NCBI RefSeq assembly: GCF_022788715.1
Contig: NZ_CP085167.1
Coordinates: 2,803,001 to 2,867,000 of the forward strand
Origin: Sulfitobacter sp. DSM 110093
Lineage (GTDB): Bacteria > Pseudomonadota > Alphaproteobacteria > Rhodobacterales > Rhodobacteraceae
Direction: 5' to 3'
DNA: 64,000 nt
In this document: positions 17,416 to 28,332 of the stretch, one piece after another
Layout of the letters: every line of letters begins with the position of its first letter
Position numbering within the stretch: position 1 is the stretch's first letter
Position numbers and translations under genes: made by a program
Notes under the pieces: generated by a model
The model's input: the letters and a program-made list of their open reading frames with translations, nothing else
Database searches by the model: none
What the model was told of the DNA's origin: nothing

Positions 17416-20400
17416 TCAGATTTCCTCGACCTCCATCACCCCATCAAGCGAACGGATCGCGCCCTTGATCTGCGGTGTCACCGGGAACTCGCGGCCCAGA
17501 TCAACCTCGACCTCGCCGGGCAGGCTTGGGTCCATCAGACAAAACTGCACCGGCCCCTTGCCCGCCGCCTTGACCGCTTGGCGCGCACCGTCCAGCACAT
17601 CGGCCACCGCCTGAATCGCCCCCGGCCCGTCAATAAAGACCCGCAGCCCCATGCTGCCCGCATCCGCCACCGCCGCATCAATGGGTGCCACCGAACGGCC
17701 CAGCAGCTTGAGCTGATCGCTTTCCATCGTGGCCTCAACCGTGATGACGATCTTTGAGCCTACTTCGAGATGTTCCCGCGCCAGTTCCAGCGTGTCTGAG
17801 AACAGCGTCACCTCATAACCGCCCGTGGTGTCAGATAGCTGCGCAAAGGCAAAGCGGTTGCCCCGCGCCGATTTGCGTTCCTGCCGCCCGGCGACGACCC
17901 CCGCCAGCCGCGCATTCATCGCGCCGCGTGTGCTGACCTTTTCAGTCAACTCGTCCAGCGTGAGGAAGGGCAGCCCGGTTTCCCGCGCCCATTTGCGGCG
18001 CAGCGGGACCATGTAATCATCAAGCGGGTGACCTGAGAGGTAGAAACCAACCGCTTTAAATTCTTCGGCCAAACGTTCAGCCGATTGCCAGTCATCGCAG
18101 GGTAACATGCGCGGCTCGGGCAGATCGTCGCCCGCCTCGCCAAAGAGCGAGACCTGATTGCTGGCCTTCTGCTCATGGATCGCCGCCGAATAGCTGACCA
18201 ACCCGTCGAGCGATTGGAACACCCGGCGGCGGTTGCTGTCGAGCTGGTCAAAAGCGCCCGAGCGCACAAGCATCTCCAAGGGCCGCTTGCCGACGCGCTT
18301 GAGGTCCACCCGCCGCGCAAGGTCATAAAGCGTGGCAAAGGGCTTATCGACGCCATCCACCTTGCGCCCCTCGGTCACCAACTTCATCGCTTCAAGCCCG
18401 ACGTTTTTCAACGCGCCCAATGCATAGACCAGCGCGCCGTCGACCACTTTGAAGCTCGCATCTGAGCGGTTCACACAAGGCGGCACCCAAGGCAACTCCA
18501 GCCGTTTGCGCACTTCCTCGAAGTAGACCGCGAGCTTGTCGGTCAGGTGAATATCGCAGTTCATCACCCCGGCCATGAACTCAACCGGATGGTTCGCCTT
18601 TAGCCAAGCGGTCTGGTAGCTGACCACCGCATAGGCCGCCGCGTGGGATTTGTTGAAACCGTAGTTGGCGAATTTTTCCAGAAGGTCGAAAACCTCCGCT
18701 GCTTTCTTTTTATCGACGCCATTGGCCATCGCGCCCTTTTCGAACTTGGGGCGTTCCTTGGCCATTTCCTCGGCGATCTTTTTACCCATCGCCCGGCGCA
18801 GCAAGTCCGCGCCGCCAAGGCTGTACCCCGCCATGACCTGCGCGATCTGCATCACCTGTTCCTGATAAACGATGATGCCTTGGGTTTCCTCAAGGATGTA
18901 GTCGATGCTTGGATGCACCGATTCCAGCTCGCGTTGGCCGTTCTTCACCTCACAATAGGTCGGAATATTCTCCATCGGGCCGGGACGATAGAGCGCCACG
19001 AGGGCCACGATGTCTTCGATACAGGTCGGCTTCATGCGCTTGAGCGCATCCATCATGCCGCTGGATTCCACCTGAAAGACCGCGACTGTTTTGGCGCTGG
19101 AATAGAGTTTATAGGTCGCTTTGTCGTCGAGCGGAATCGTGGCCACGTCATCAACGTGCCCCTCCGGCGGCGCATAAATCTCAGAACCATCGGCGGCGAT
19201 ATGCAGATGCCGCCCGCCTGCCTTGATCTGATCCACGGCGTTTTGAATGACGGTCAGGGTTTTCAAGCCCAGAAAGTCAAATTTCACCAGCCCGGCCTGT
19301 TCGACCCATTTCATGTTGAACTGTGTGGCCGGCATATCCGAACGCGGATCTTGGTAGAGTGGCACCAAATGGTCCAGCGGACGGTCGCCAATCACCACAC
19401 CCGCCGCGTGGGTCGATGCGTTTCTGAGCAGCCCTTCGACCTGCTGGCCGTAGTTCAACAGCCGCGCGACGACCTCTTCGTTCTTCGCCTCTTCGCGCAG
19501 GCGCGGCTCATCCGCGAGCGCTTTTTCAATGCTGACGGGTTTGACCCCTTCGACGGGGATCATCTTGGACAGACGGTCCACCTGCCCGTAAGGCATCTGC
19601 AACACACGCCCGATGTCACGCACCGCCGCCTTGGACAGCAGCGCGCCAAAGGTAATGATCTGGCCTACTTTGTCGCGGCCATATTTTTCCTGCACATAAC
19701 GGATTACCTCTTCGCGGCGGTCCATGCAAAAGTCGATATCGAAGTCGGGCATCGATACCCGTTCAGGGTTAAGGAAACGTTCAAACAGCAGCGAATAGCG
19801 CAGCGGATCAAGGTCGGTCACGGTCAGCGCGTAGGCCACGAGCGAGCCCGCACCCGAGCCCCGGCCCGGCCCCACCGGAATATTGTTGTCCTTGGCCCAT
19901 TGGATAAAGTCGGCAACGATCAGGAAGTAGCCGGGGAAGCCCATGCCTTCGATGATGCCCAGCTCGAAATCGAGCCGTTTTTGGTAGTCTTCCACACTCA
20001 CGGCATGGGGGATCACGGCAAGACGCGCTTGCAAGCCTTCGTTGGCCATGCGGCGCAATTCGGCGACTTCATCATCGGCAAACTTCGGCAAGATTGGGTC
20101 GCGGCGGTACGCCATAAAGGCGCAGCGCTTGGCAATCTCGACGGTGTTGCTCAGCGCTTCGGGCAGATCAGCGAAAAGCGTCGCCATCTCGGCCTGCGAC
20201 TTGAAGTAATGCTGTGCGGTCAGACGGCGGCGCGGCTGTTGCTGGTCGACATAGGCACCTTCCGAGATACAGATCAGCGCATCGTGTGCCTCATACATGT
20301 CCGGCTTGGGGAAGTAGACATCGTTCGTTGCGACCAGCGGGATGTCCATCGCATAAGCCATCTCGACAAAGCCGCGCTCGGTCAGGCGCTCGGGCTCGGG

Positions 20401-20952
20401 CTGGCCGCCGTCTTCGGGGTGGCGCTGCAACTCGACATAGAGCCGGTCGCCAAAGGCCGCTTTCAACCGTGCCATCAACGCCTCTGCCGCCGGGCGCTGG
20501 CCGCCCTGCAACAGCATGCCCACCGGCCCCATTGGCCCACCGGTCAGGCAGATGATATCGGCGCTCAGTGCTTCCAACTCCGCCAAGGTCACCTCGGCCA
20601 CCGCCCCGCCCTTGTCGAGATAGAGGCAGGAGTTCAGCTTCATCAGGTTTTCATAGCCCAATTCGCTCTGCGCCAGCAGGACCACCGGTGCGGGCGGACG
20701 CGGTTTTTCACCGGGCTGCACCTCGACATAGGCGACATCAACCTGACAACCGATGATCGGCTGCACGCCTGCGCCCGCCATGGCGACGGAGAATTCGAGG
20801 GCGGCGAACATGTTGTTGGTATCGGTCAGCGCCAGCGCGGGCATACCCGCATCGCGGCACATGCCGGGCAGTTTTTTCAACCGCAGCGCGCCCTCCAGCA
20901 AGGAATACTCGGAATGGCTACGCAGGTGAATGAATCGGGGATCATTGGACAT
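17416..20952 (-). CDS. dnaE: DNA polymerase III alpha subunit
   Basis: Replicative polymerase, 1178 aa, the normal DnaE1 size. N-terminal PHP domain begins with HLRSHSEYSLLEGA (residues 9-22). The C-family polymerase motifs GPGRGSGAGSLVAYAL (361-376) and PDFDIDFCMDRREEV (402-416) carry the catalytic aspartates. The finger region has NASTHAAGVVIG and GFNKSHAAAYAVVSYQTAWLK; an OB-fold and C-terminal tau-binding part follow (VAGVVAGRQERKSARGN; SDTTGGYEVTLFSD). Single gene, divergent from xdhA. Confidence 0.97.
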   Translation of the reverse strand: MSNDPRFIHLRSHSEYSLLEGALRLKKLPGMCRDAGMPALALTDTNNMFAALEFSVAMAGAGVQPIIGCQVDVAYVEVQPGEKPRPPAPVVLLAQSELGYENLMKLNSCLYLDKGGAVAEVTLAELEALSADIICLTGGPMGPVGMLLQGGQRPAAEALMARLKAAFGDRLYVELQRHPEDGGQPEPERLTERGFVEMAYAMDIPLVATNDVYFPKPDMYEAHDALICISEGAYVDQQQPRRRLTAQHYFKSQAEMATLFADLPEALSNTVEIAKRCAFMAYRRDPILPKFADDEVAELRRMANEGLQARLAVIPHAVSVEDYQKRLDFELGIIEGMGFPGYFLIVADFIQWAKDNNIPVGPGRGSGAGSLVAYALTVTDLDPLRYSLLFERFLNPERVSMPDFDIDFCMDRREEVIRYVQEKYGRDKVGQIITFGALLSKAAVRDIGRVLQMPYGQVDRLSKMIPVEGVKPVSIEKALADEPRLREEAKNEEVVARLLNYGQQVEGLLRNASTHAAGVVIGDRPLDHLVPLYQDPRSDMPATQFNMKWVEQAGLVKFDFLGLKTLTVIQNAVDQIKAGGRHLHIAADGSEIYAPPEGHVDDVATIPLDDKATYKLYSSAKTVAVFQVESSGMMDALKRMKPTCIEDIVALVALYRPGPMENIPTYCEVKNGQRELESVHPSIDYILEETQGIIVYQEQVMQIAQVMAGYSLGGADLLRRAMGKKIAEEMAKERPKFEKGAMANGVDKKKAAEVFDLLEKFANYGFNKSHAAAYAVVSYQTAWLKANHPVEFMAGVMNCDIHLTDKLAVYFEEVRKRLELPWVPPCVNRSDASFKVVDGALVYALGALKNVGLEAMKLVTEGRKVDGVDKPFATLYDLARRVDLKRVGKRPLEMLVRSGAFDQLDSNRRRVFQSLDGLVSYSAAIHEQKASNQVSLFGEAGDDLPEPRMLPCDDWQSAERLAEEFKAVGFYLSGHPLDDYMVPLRRKWARETGLPFLTLDELTEKVSTRGAMNARLAGVVAGRQERKSARGNRFAFAQLSDTTGGYEVTLFSDTLELAREHLEVGSKIVITVEATMESDQLKLLGRSVAPIDAAVADAGSMGLRVFIDGPGAIQAVADVLDGARQAVKAAGKGPVQFCLMDPSLPGEVEVDLGREFPVTPQIKGAIRSLDGVMEVEEI

Positions 20953-21135
20953 GCCCGCAATTTACGCGACCCGCCCCAAAGGCACCAGCACCGGATCGCA
21001 CCCAGCGCATTTTTCCTTGCCAAAACGCCCCCCGCCCCGCTAGCCTGACCTCTACCTCGCCCGCGCCCGGTTCTACGCCGCATCGAACCCCGCGCACCTT
21101 TTTGGGCCACTTTGTACCGCGGCGGATGAGAACCA

Positions 21136-22527
21136 ATGGACATCACTTTTCTTCTCAACGGAGAAGTCGTGTCACTCTCCGACGTGTCTCCGACCACCAC
21201 CCTGCTTGATTGGCTGCGCGAAGAACGCGGGCTGACCGGGACAAAAGAGGGCTGCAACGAGGGCGACTGCGGAGCCTGTTCGGTGATGATCACCGATGAA
21301 AACGGCAGCCGCGCGCTCAATGGCTGTATCCTGTTTCTGCCGCAGGTGAACGGCAAAGCCGTCACCACGGTTGAGGGCATGGCGAGCGCCGATGGCACGC
21401 TGCACCCGGTGCAGGAGACGATGATAGAGCATCATGGCAGCCAATGCGGGTTCTGCACGCCGGGCTTCGTGGTCTCCATGGCCACGGCGCATCTTAATGG
21501 GGCGACGGATCATGACGTGCAGCTGGCTGGCAACCTTTGCCGCTGCACCGGCTACGCCCCGATCATCCGCGCAGCCGAGGCCGCCGCAGGCGCGCCGGTG
21601 CCCGCCCATCTGCGCAGCCTGAAAGACAAGTTGGCGCAGGACATCCCTGCGCCCGCCAAAGCCGAAGGCGCGCCGCATGTGCAGCCCGAAAACAGCGACG
21701 AACTCGCCGCTTGGTATCTCGACAATCCCGATGCCACGCTGATCGCCGGGGCGACGGACGTGGGTCTTTGGGTCACCAAAGGCTTCCGCGATCTTGGCGC
21801 CGTGGCCTTCCTCAACCGCTGCGCCGATCTGCGCGGCATCACCGAGGATGAAACCGGCCTGCGGATCGGTGCGATGACCACACTGACCGAGGTGGAGGCC
21901 AAGCTTGCCCCCCTGCACCCCAGCTTGGGCACCATGCTGCGCCGCTATGGCTCGACGCAGGTGCGCAACGCGGCGACCTTGGGCGGCAATATCGCCAATG
22001 GCTCGCCCATCGGGGATGGCCCGCCCGCGCTGATTGCGCTTGGGGCGACCCTGCAGCTTCGGCGCGGTGATGCGCGACGCGAAATAGCGCTTGAGGATTT
22101 CTTTCTCGACTACGGCAAACAAGACCGCGCGGCGGGAGAGTTCGTCGAAGCCATCCTCATCCCCCGCCAACATGACACCCTGCGCTGCTACAAACTGTCG
22201 AAACGCTTCGATCAAGATATCTCGGCGGTCTGCGGCTGTATGTCGATCACCGGCAATGGCACCGAAATCCTCACCGCGCGCATCGCCTTTGGCGGCATGG
22301 CGGCAACACCCAAACGCGCCGCGGCGGCTGAGGCGGCCCTGGTCGGCCAACCGTGGAGCGAAGGCACCATCCGCAAGGCGATGGCAGCGATGACCGACGA
22401 TTTCACTCCCCTCTCGGACATGCGCGCCTCGGCGGCCTACCGGATGCAGGCGGCCCAAAACATGCTGCTGCGCTATTTCCACGACGCCAATGGTCAAGCC
22501 ACCAACCTCCAGGAGGTCTCGGCATGA
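21136..22527 (+). CDS. xdhA: Xanthine dehydrogenase small subunit (FeS/FAD)
   Basis: Electron-transfer subunit, 463 aa. The plant-type [2Fe-2S] site is [11 protein letters not shown] (Cys40, Cys45, Cys48) plus the NGC cysteine; the second cluster uses CGFCTPGF and CRCTGY. The FAD domain begins near residue 190 with [17 protein letters not shown] and contains [14 protein letters not shown]. The stop overlaps the xdhB start as ATGA. First gene of a seven-gene unit ending in a purine-type importer. Confidence 0.95.
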   Translation: MDITFLLNGEVVSLSDVSPTTTLLDWLREERGLTGTKEGCNEGDCGACSVMITDENGSRALNGCILFLPQVNGKAVTTVEGMASADGTLHPVQETMIEHHGSQCGFCTPGFVVSMATAHLNGATDHDVQLAGNLCRCTGYAPIIRAAEAAAGAPVPAHLRSLKDKLAQDIPAPAKAEGAPHVQPENSDELAAWYLDNPDATLIAGATDVGLWVTKGFRDLGAVAFLNRCADLRGITEDETGLRIGAMTTLTEVEAKLAPLHPSLGTMLRRYGSTQVRNAATLGGNIANGSPIGDGPPALIALGATLQLRRGDARREIALEDFFLDYGKQDRAAGEFVEAILIPRQHDTLRCYKLSKRFDQDISAVCGCMSITGNGTEILTARIAFGGMAATPKRAAAAEAALVGQPWSEGTIRKAMAAMTDDFTPLSDMRASAAYRMQAAQNMLLRYFHDANGQATNLQEVSA

Positions 22528-24938
22528 GCGTTGCAAAGCCCCTTCCCCATGACGCGGCGGTGCTGCATGTCACCGGCGCCGCACGCTATGTCGACGACAT
22601 CCCCACACCACGCGGCACGCTGCATCTGGCCTTTGGCCTGAGCCCCGTCGCGGCGGGTGAATTGACGGCGCTTGACCTCGACGCCGTGCGGTCTGCGCCC
22701 GGCGTGGTCAAAGTGCTGACTGCCGATGATCTCGTCCATGACTGCGACACCTCACCCTCGAACCATGACGAGCCGCTTTTGGCGACGGGCGAAATCCATT
22801 TCGCAGGCCAGCCGCTCTATCTGGTCGTGGCCACCAGTCACCTCGCCGCCCGTCGCGCCGCGCAACTGGGCAAGCCACAGATCACCCCGCGTGATCCGAT
22901 CCTGACCGTAGAGCAGGCGCTCGCCGCCGACAGCCGGTTCGAAGACGGCTCGCGCATCTACCAGAAGGGCGATGCCGAGGCCGCGCTCCACAAGGCCAGC
23001 CGCCGCCTTTCGGGCCAGATTGAGATGGGCGGGCAGGAGCATTTCTACCTCGAAGGTCAGGCCGCCATGGCGCTGCCGCAGGACAACGGCGACATGCTGG
23101 TGCATTCCTCGACCCAGCACCCGACCGAAATTCAGCATAAGGTGGCCCATGCCATTGGCCGCCCGATGCATGCCGTACGGGTCGAGACCCGGCGCATGGG
23201 CGGCGGTTTCGGTGGCAAGGAAAGCCAAGGCAACGCGCTGGCGATTGCCTGTTCTGTCGCCGCATCTCTGACCGGCAAACCCTGCAAAATGCGCTATGAC
23301 CGCGATGACGACATGATCATCACCGGCAAGCGGCATGATTTTCGCATCGCTTACGACGCAGGCTTTGACGAGGCGGGGCGCATCACCGCGCTGGACGTGA
23401 CCCATTACACCCGCTGCGGCTGGTCGATGGACCTCAGCCTGCCCGTGGCCGACCGCGCCATGCTGCATGCCGATAACGCTTACCATTTGCACGACATCCG
23501 CATCACCTCGCACCGCCTGCGCACCAATACCACCAGCGCCACGGCCTTTCGCGGCTTTGGCGGCCCGCAGGGCATCGTCGGGATCGAGCGGGTGATGGAC
23601 CATATCGCGCAGGAACTGGGCCTTGATCCGCTCGCGGTGCGCCGGGCCAATTACTACAGCGACAACGCCCACCGCCCGACCGAGGTGGAGAATACCGGCA
23701 CCGCGATCGACAACCGCACCCCGCCGGAGGCCGAGGCCGACCTCTCGTCGCGCGGCGCGCCTCCTGCACCGACGGGCAAGGCTGCGATCCCTGAAACCCC
23801 ATCGGACGTGCAGACCACGCCCTATCACCAGCCGGTCACCGACTGTATCATCAACGCACTGACCGACCGACTGGTCGAGAGTGCCGACTACAACGCCCGC
23901 CGCGCCGCCATCGCCGAGTGGAACGCCGCAAACCCACTGCTGAAACGCGGCATCGCCATCACCCCGGTCAAATTCGGCATTTCCTTCACGCTCACCCACC
24001 TCAATCAAGCGGGCGCGCTGGTGCATGTCTATCAGGATGGCTCGATCCACCTGAACCACGGCGGGACCGAGATGGGGCAAGGGTTGTTCCAGAAGGTGGC
24101 GCAGGTCACGGCCTCACGCTTTGGCGTCTCGCCCGAGGTGGTCAAGATTACAGCCACCGACACCGCCAAAGTGCCAAACACCTCGGCCACGGCGGCGTCT
24201 TCCGGGTCAGACCTCAACGGGATGGCCGCGCAAAACGCCTGCGACACGATCCGCGACCGCATGGCGGAGCATTTGGCGGAACGTTACCAAACCACGCCCG
24301 ATCAGGTGCGCTTTGCTGACGGCATGGTAAAGATCGGCAGCGAAGAGATCACCTTCGCCGCTGCCGCCGCCTCGGCCTATGAAAATCGCGTCAGCCTTTC
24401 GGCCACGGGATTCTACAAAACGCCCGACATCGAATGGGACCGCATCGCCGGGCGCGGGCGGCCATTCTACTACTTCGCCTATGGTGCCGCCTGCACCGAG
24501 GTGGTGATCGACACGCTGACCGGCGAAAACCGCATCCTGCGTACCGACATTCTGCATGATGCAGGTGCGTCGCTGAACCCGGCGCTGGATATTGGCCAGA
24601 TCGAGGGCGGATACGTTCAAGGCGCGGGCTGGCTCACGACCGAGGAACTCGTGTGGGACGAAACCGGCACCCTGCGCACCCACGCACCTTCGACCTATAA
24701 AATCCCCGCCTGCTCCGACCGGCCGCCGGTCTTCAACGTGGCGCTCTGGGACCAGCCGAACCCGGCGCAGACGGTCTACCGCTCCAAGGCCGTGGGGGAG
24801 CCGCCTTTCATGCTGGGCATCTCGGCCTTTATGGCGTTGTCGCACGCGGTTGCGGCCTGCGGCGACAGCTACGCCGACCTGCAAGCGCCCGCCACCGCTG
24901 AGGCCGTCCTTGCCGCCGTGGGACGGGCGCGGAAATGA
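22524..24938 (+). CDS. xdhB: Xanthine dehydrogenase molybdopterin subunit
   Basis: Catalytic subunit, 804 aa, oxidising hypoxanthine/xanthine to urate at a molybdenum centre. Start ATG 22524 overlaps xdhA by 4 nt; the frame is open further upstream in the shadow of xdhA. Visible: [31 protein letters not shown] (Moco contact), [11 protein letters not shown] with the substrate-site arginine, [13 protein letters not shown], and [11 protein letters not shown], whose glutamate is the general base. A proline/alanine-rich insert near residues 400-440 looks disordered. Confidence 0.95.
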   Translation: MSVAKPLPHDAAVLHVTGAARYVDDIPTPRGTLHLAFGLSPVAAGELTALDLDAVRSAPGVVKVLTADDLVHDCDTSPSNHDEPLLATGEIHFAGQPLYLVVATSHLAARRAAQLGKPQITPRDPILTVEQALAADSRFEDGSRIYQKGDAEAALHKASRRLSGQIEMGGQEHFYLEGQAAMALPQDNGDMLVHSSTQHPTEIQHKVAHAIGRPMHAVRVETRRMGGGFGGKESQGNALAIACSVAASLTGKPCKMRYDRDDDMIITGKRHDFRIAYDAGFDEAGRITALDVTHYTRCGWSMDLSLPVADRAMLHADNAYHLHDIRITSHRLRTNTTSATAFRGFGGPQGIVGIERVMDHIAQELGLDPLAVRRANYYSDNAHRPTEVENTGTAIDNRTPPEAEADLSSRGAPPAPTGKAAIPETPSDVQTTPYHQPVTDCIINALTDRLVESADYNARRAAIAEWNAANPLLKRGIAITPVKFGISFTLTHLNQAGALVHVYQDGSIHLNHGGTEMGQGLFQKVAQVTASRFGVSPEVVKITATDTAKVPNTSATAASSGSDLNGMAAQNACDTIRDRMAEHLAERYQTTPDQVRFADGMVKIGSEEITFAAAAASAYENRVSLSATGFYKTPDIEWDRIAGRGRPFYYFAYGAACTEVVIDTLTGENRILRTDILHDAGASLNPALDIGQIEGGYVQGAGWLTTEELVWDETGTLRTHAPSTYKIPACSDRPPVFNVALWDQPNPAQTVYRSKAVGEPPFMLGISAFMALSHAVAACGDSYADLQAPATAEAVLAAVGRARK

Positions 24939-25693
24939 CCGCGATCTTTGTCGAGGTCACCGCCACGCGCGGATCGGCCCCGCGCGATGCGGGCACGGCG
25001 ATGAAGGTCACGCCGGACAGTATCGACGGCACCATCGGCGGCGGTGCGTTGGAGCATCAGGCGATTGCTCACGCGCGGCGCTTGCTGGCCGAAGGGCGTT
25101 TCGAGGACAGCCAAACCCTGCCCCTCGGTCCCGGCCTTGGCCAGTGCTGCGGCGGCGCGGTTAGCCTGCGCTATACCGCCGCGCCCCGCCCGCTCGACAA
25201 CCCCACGCCGCTGCCGCTGGACGCTACATTCGAGAGCGACACGCCCCTCTGGCTTTGGGGGGCGGGGCATGTCGGCCGCGCCGTGGTGGATGCCTGCCCC
25301 GCCCACGCCTTTGCCATCACATGGATCGACAGCGCGCCAGACCGTTTTCCGGCCACCATTCCCCCCCATGTGACCGCAACGCCCACCGCCGATATGCCGC
25401 GCCTTGCCGCCCACGCGCCGCAAAACGCGCATCACCTGATCTTCACCTATTCCCATGACATCGACCTCGCCCTCTGCGCGGCCCTGCTAAATCGCGGGGC
25501 AGAGAGCGTCGGGTTGATCGGTTCTGACACAAAAAAGTCACGGTTTTCCCGCCGCTTGCGCGACATGGGGGTGGATCCCTCTGGCATCATCTGCCCTATT
25601 GGCGATAAGTCGCTGGGCAAGCTGCCCGCCCAGATTGCACATGGTGCGTTGATCTCTCTCATCGCCCGGACCCAGACAAAGGTTTCCGCATGA
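24935..25693 (+). CDS. xdhC: Xanthine dehydrogenase accessory protein
   Basis: Moco chaperone that binds and sulfurates the cofactor before insertion into XdhB. 252 aa. Recognisable blocks: RGSAPRDAGTAMKVT, GTIGGGALEH, LGPGLGQCCGGAVSL with the cysteine pair, then a Rossmann-like C-terminal domain (LWLWGAGHVGRAV; GLIGSDTKKSRFSRRL). Overlaps xdhB by 4 nt and the next ATPase gene by 4 nt. Confidence 0.93.
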   Translation: MTAIFVEVTATRGSAPRDAGTAMKVTPDSIDGTIGGGALEHQAIAHARRLLAEGRFEDSQTLPLGPGLGQCCGGAVSLRYTAAPRPLDNPTPLPLDATFESDTPLWLWGAGHVGRAVVDACPAHAFAITWIDSAPDRFPATIPPHVTATPTADMPRLAAHAPQNAHHLIFTYSHDIDLALCAALLNRGAESVGLIGSDTKKSRFSRRLRDMGVDPSGIICPIGDKSLGKLPAQIAHGALISLIARTQTKVSA

Positions 25694-27207
25694 CTGACAA
25701 ACTTCTCGACCTCTCTGGGTTGACCAAGGCCTATCCCGGCGTCGTCGCGAACGATGACGTTTCCCTGCAGATTGCTCCGGGTGAGGTTCATGCCCTGCTG
25801 GGCGAGAACGGCGCGGGCAAATCGACATTGGTCAAAATGATCTACGGGCTGGTCAAACCTGACGCGGGCCAGATGCAAATGCGGGGCGAAAGCTTTGCGC
25901 CCACCGATCCCCATGCCGCACGGCAGGCGGGCGTTGGCATGGTATTTCAGCACTTTTCTCTTTTCGACGCGCTCAGCGTGGCAGAAAACATCGCCCTCGG
26001 CATGGAAAACCCGCCGCGCATGCGCGAGCTGAGCCAGCAGATCCGCGATGTGTCGGATACCTATGGCCTACCGCTCGCGCCGGACCGCACCGTCGGCGAT
26101 CTGTCGGCGGGGGAGCGTCAGCGGGTTGAGATCATCCGTTGCCTGCTGCAGGATCCCAAACTGCTAATCATGGACGAGCCGACCTCGGTTCTGACCCCGC
26201 AAGAGGTTGAAATCCTGTTTAAAACCTTGCGCAAGCTCAGCGCAGAGGGCACAGCGATCCTTTATATTTCGCACAAGCTCGAAGAGATCCGCAGCCTGTG
26301 CGACAGCGCCACGATCCTGCGGTTGGGCAAGGTCGTCGGCCATTGCACCCCACGTGAGACATCCGCGCGGGACATGGCAGAGATGATGGTCGGTTCAGCG
26401 CTGAAAACACCCACGCGCGACAGCAAAGAGCCGGGCGAGGTAACGCTGACGCTGAACAACCTCTCGGCCCGCTCGGCCCATGCTTTCGGCATGCCGCTGC
26501 GCGAGATTTCGGTCGAGGTGCGGCGTGGTGAGGTGCTGGGCATCGGCGGGGTCGCGGGCAATGGGCAGGACGAACTGCTCAACGCCCTTTCGGGCGAAAC
26601 ACTGGTCAGCGCGGGCATGATCACCTTTGACGGGCGCGATATCGGCCTTCTTGGCCCCACCGCCCGCCGCGCGCTTGGCGTGTTGACCGCGCCCGAAGAA
26701 CGGCTTGGCCATGCCGCCGTGCCGGACATGTCGCTGACCGAAAACGCCATGCTGACCGGTGCCGCCCGTGAGGGGCTGGAGCGTGGCGGCATGCTCGATT
26801 GGGGCAAGGCGCGCAGCTTTGCCGAGAAGATCATAAAGACCTTCGACGTGCGCACCCCCGGCCCCGGCAATGCGGCGCGCTCGCTCTCGGGGGGAAACTT
26901 GCAGAAATTCGTTATCGGACGCGAAGTGCTGCAACGGCCTGAGCTTTTGGTGGTGAACCAGCCGACATGGGGTGTTGATGCCTCTGCCGCCGCCGCGATC
27001 CGGCAGGCGCTTTTGGACCTCGCCTCGGGCGGGACCGCCGTGATCGTCATCAGCCAAGACCTTGATGAATTGATGGAGATTTCCGACAATTTCGCCGCCC
27101 TAAACGAAGGCCGTCTGTCGCCGACGCGCCCCGCGCAGGGGCTAACGGTCGAAGAGATCGGCCTGATGATGGGCGGCGCGCATGGCATGGAGGTGGCGCA
27201 TGTTTGA
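25690..27207 (+). CDS. Purine/nucleoside-type ABC importer ATPase (tandem)
   Basis: 505 aa with two ABC domains in tandem, as in YufO/NupA and sugar-type ATPases. Domain 1 has LLGENGAGKSTLVK, LSAGERQRVEIIR and LLIMDEPTSVL. Domain 2 starts near residue 250; its Walker A is altered (GVAGNGQDELLNALSG) and the signature is LSGGNLQKFVIGREV, with ELLVVNQPTWGVD in place of a usual Walker B. The 4-nt overlap with xdhC ties transport to XDH, suggesting a purine base or nucleoside substrate. Confidence 0.9.
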   Translation: MTDKLLDLSGLTKAYPGVVANDDVSLQIAPGEVHALLGENGAGKSTLVKMIYGLVKPDAGQMQMRGESFAPTDPHAARQAGVGMVFQHFSLFDALSVAENIALGMENPPRMRELSQQIRDVSDTYGLPLAPDRTVGDLSAGERQRVEIIRCLLQDPKLLIMDEPTSVLTPQEVEILFKTLRKLSAEGTAILYISHKLEEIRSLCDSATILRLGKVVGHCTPRETSARDMAEMMVGSALKTPTRDSKEPGEVTLTLNNLSARSAHAFGMPLREISVEVRRGEVLGIGGVAGNGQDELLNALSGETLVSAGMITFDGRDIGLLGPTARRALGVLTAPEERLGHAAVPDMSLTENAMLTGAAREGLERGGMLDWGKARSFAEKIIKTFDVRTPGPGNAARSLSGGNLQKFVIGREVLQRPELLVVNQPTWGVDASAAAAIRQALLDLASGGTAVIVISQDLDELMEISDNFAALNEGRLSPTRPAQGLTVEEIGLMMGGAHGMEVAHV

Positions 27208-27253
27208 CGCAGCCTCCGCATCTTTCACTCTGACCATTGGGGGTGATCTGTGA
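27200..27253 (+). CDS. Possible 17-codon coupling ORF
   Basis: An ATG lies inside the end of the ATPase gene and opens a 17-codon frame whose TGA overlaps the GTG start of the permease (GTGA). It would carry ribosomes across the 42-bp gap between two otherwise separated genes. It may be a translational relay rather than a functional peptide; it could also be chance. Confidence 0.3.
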   Translation: MFDAASASFTLTIGGDL

Positions 27254-28332
27254 TCCGCCTTGAAAAGCGCCCGCAGCCCAGTCGGGCCCTTTCCCTGTCG
27301 ACACCGATCATGGCGGTGCTTGCCACTTTCATCTTCGGCGGGCTCTTGTTCGCCGTGCTGGGCAAAGACCCGGTCGAGGCGCTGCAAACGATCTTTTGGC
27401 AGCCCCTGTTTGGCGAATATGCCTTTTATTACCGCCCACAACTGCTGATCAAAGGCGCGCCCTTGGTGCTGATCGCCATCGGCCTCAGCCTTGGGTTCAA
27501 AGCGGGCATCTGGAACATCGGGGCCGAGGGCCAATACATCATGGGTGCCATCTTTGGCGCCGCGATGGGGCTGGCGTTCTACCCTGCCGAGGGCTGGTAT
27601 ATCTTCCCGCTGATGGTGATCGCGGGGGCCTTGGGCGGCTGGCTTTGGGCGATGATTCCGGCCCTTTTGAAAGTGCGTTTTGGCACCAATGAAATCCTCG
27701 TCTCGTTGATGTTGGTCTATGTGGCCGAACAGTTCCTCGCCTCTATGTCACTGGGATTGCTAAAAAACCCCGAAGGTTACGGCTTTCCCGGTTCGCGCAA
27801 TCTACAACAATATGCGCCCGCGCATAACGCCGAGCTTTTCGCCGGGTCCGGCATGCATTGGGGCGTGGTCGCGGCGCTGATCGCGGTGATCTTTGCCTAT
27901 GTCCTGCTGACCAAACACCGTCTTGGCTTTGCCATCCGCGTCACTGGCGAAGCGCCCCGCGCCGCGCGGTTCTCAGGCGTGAACCCGGCGCGGCTGGTGC
28001 TGTTTTGCCTCGGCACCTCGGGTCTGCTCGCTGGGCTTGCGGGAATGTTCGAAGTCTCTGGACCCTCAGGCCAGATCACCATCGACTTTAACGTGGGCTA
28101 TGGCTTCACCGCGATCATCGTGGCGTTCCTTGGCCGTTTGCACCCGATTGGTATCCTGCTTGCCGGAGCGCTGATGGCGCTGACGTATATTGGCGGGGAC
28201 ATCGCACAGTCGAACCTCGGCCTGCCCGCCGCCGCCATTCAGGTGTTCCAAGGCATGCTCCTGTTCTTCCTGCTCGCGCTGGACGTTTTCACTCATTACC
28301 GGCTGCGCTTTGGCGCGGCGGAGGCTGCCTGA
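27250..28332 (+). CDS. Purine/nucleoside-type ABC permease 1
   Basis: 360-aa inner-membrane permease starting at GTG 27250. It has about ten hydrophobic segments and the BPD-transp-2 layout of the BMP/YufP family: FYRPQLLIKGAPLVLIAIGL, FKAGIWNIGAEGQYIMGA, RFGTNEILVSLMLVYVAEQ and GFTAIIVAFLGRLHPIG. Forms a heterodimer with the following permease. Confidence 0.9.
   Translation: MIRLEKRPQPSRALSLSTPIMAVLATFIFGGLLFAVLGKDPVEALQTIFWQPLFGEYAFYYRPQLLIKGAPLVLIAIGLSLGFKAGIWNIGAEGQYIMGAIFGAAMGLAFYPAEGWYIFPLMVIAGALGGWLWAMIPALLKVRFGTNEILVSLMLVYVAEQFLASMSLGLLKNPEGYGFPGSRNLQQYAPAHNAELFAGSGMHWGVVAALIAVIFAYVLLTKHRLGFAIRVTGEAPRAARFSGVNPARLVLFCLGTSGLLAGLAGMFEVSGPSGQITIDFNVGYGFTAIIVAFLGRLHPIGILLAGALMALTYIGGDIAQSNLGLPAAAIQVFQGMLLFFLLALDVFTHYRLRFGAAEAA

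Noticed and set aside
18643..21048. Long antisense frame opposite dnaE
   Set aside because: 801 codons open because of GC-rich codon bias on the other strand; no domain content, whereas dnaE is unmistakable.
22353..22523. N-terminal extension of xdhB
   Set aside because: The open frame is a shadow of xdhA; the family start and 4-nt overlap place the start at 22524.
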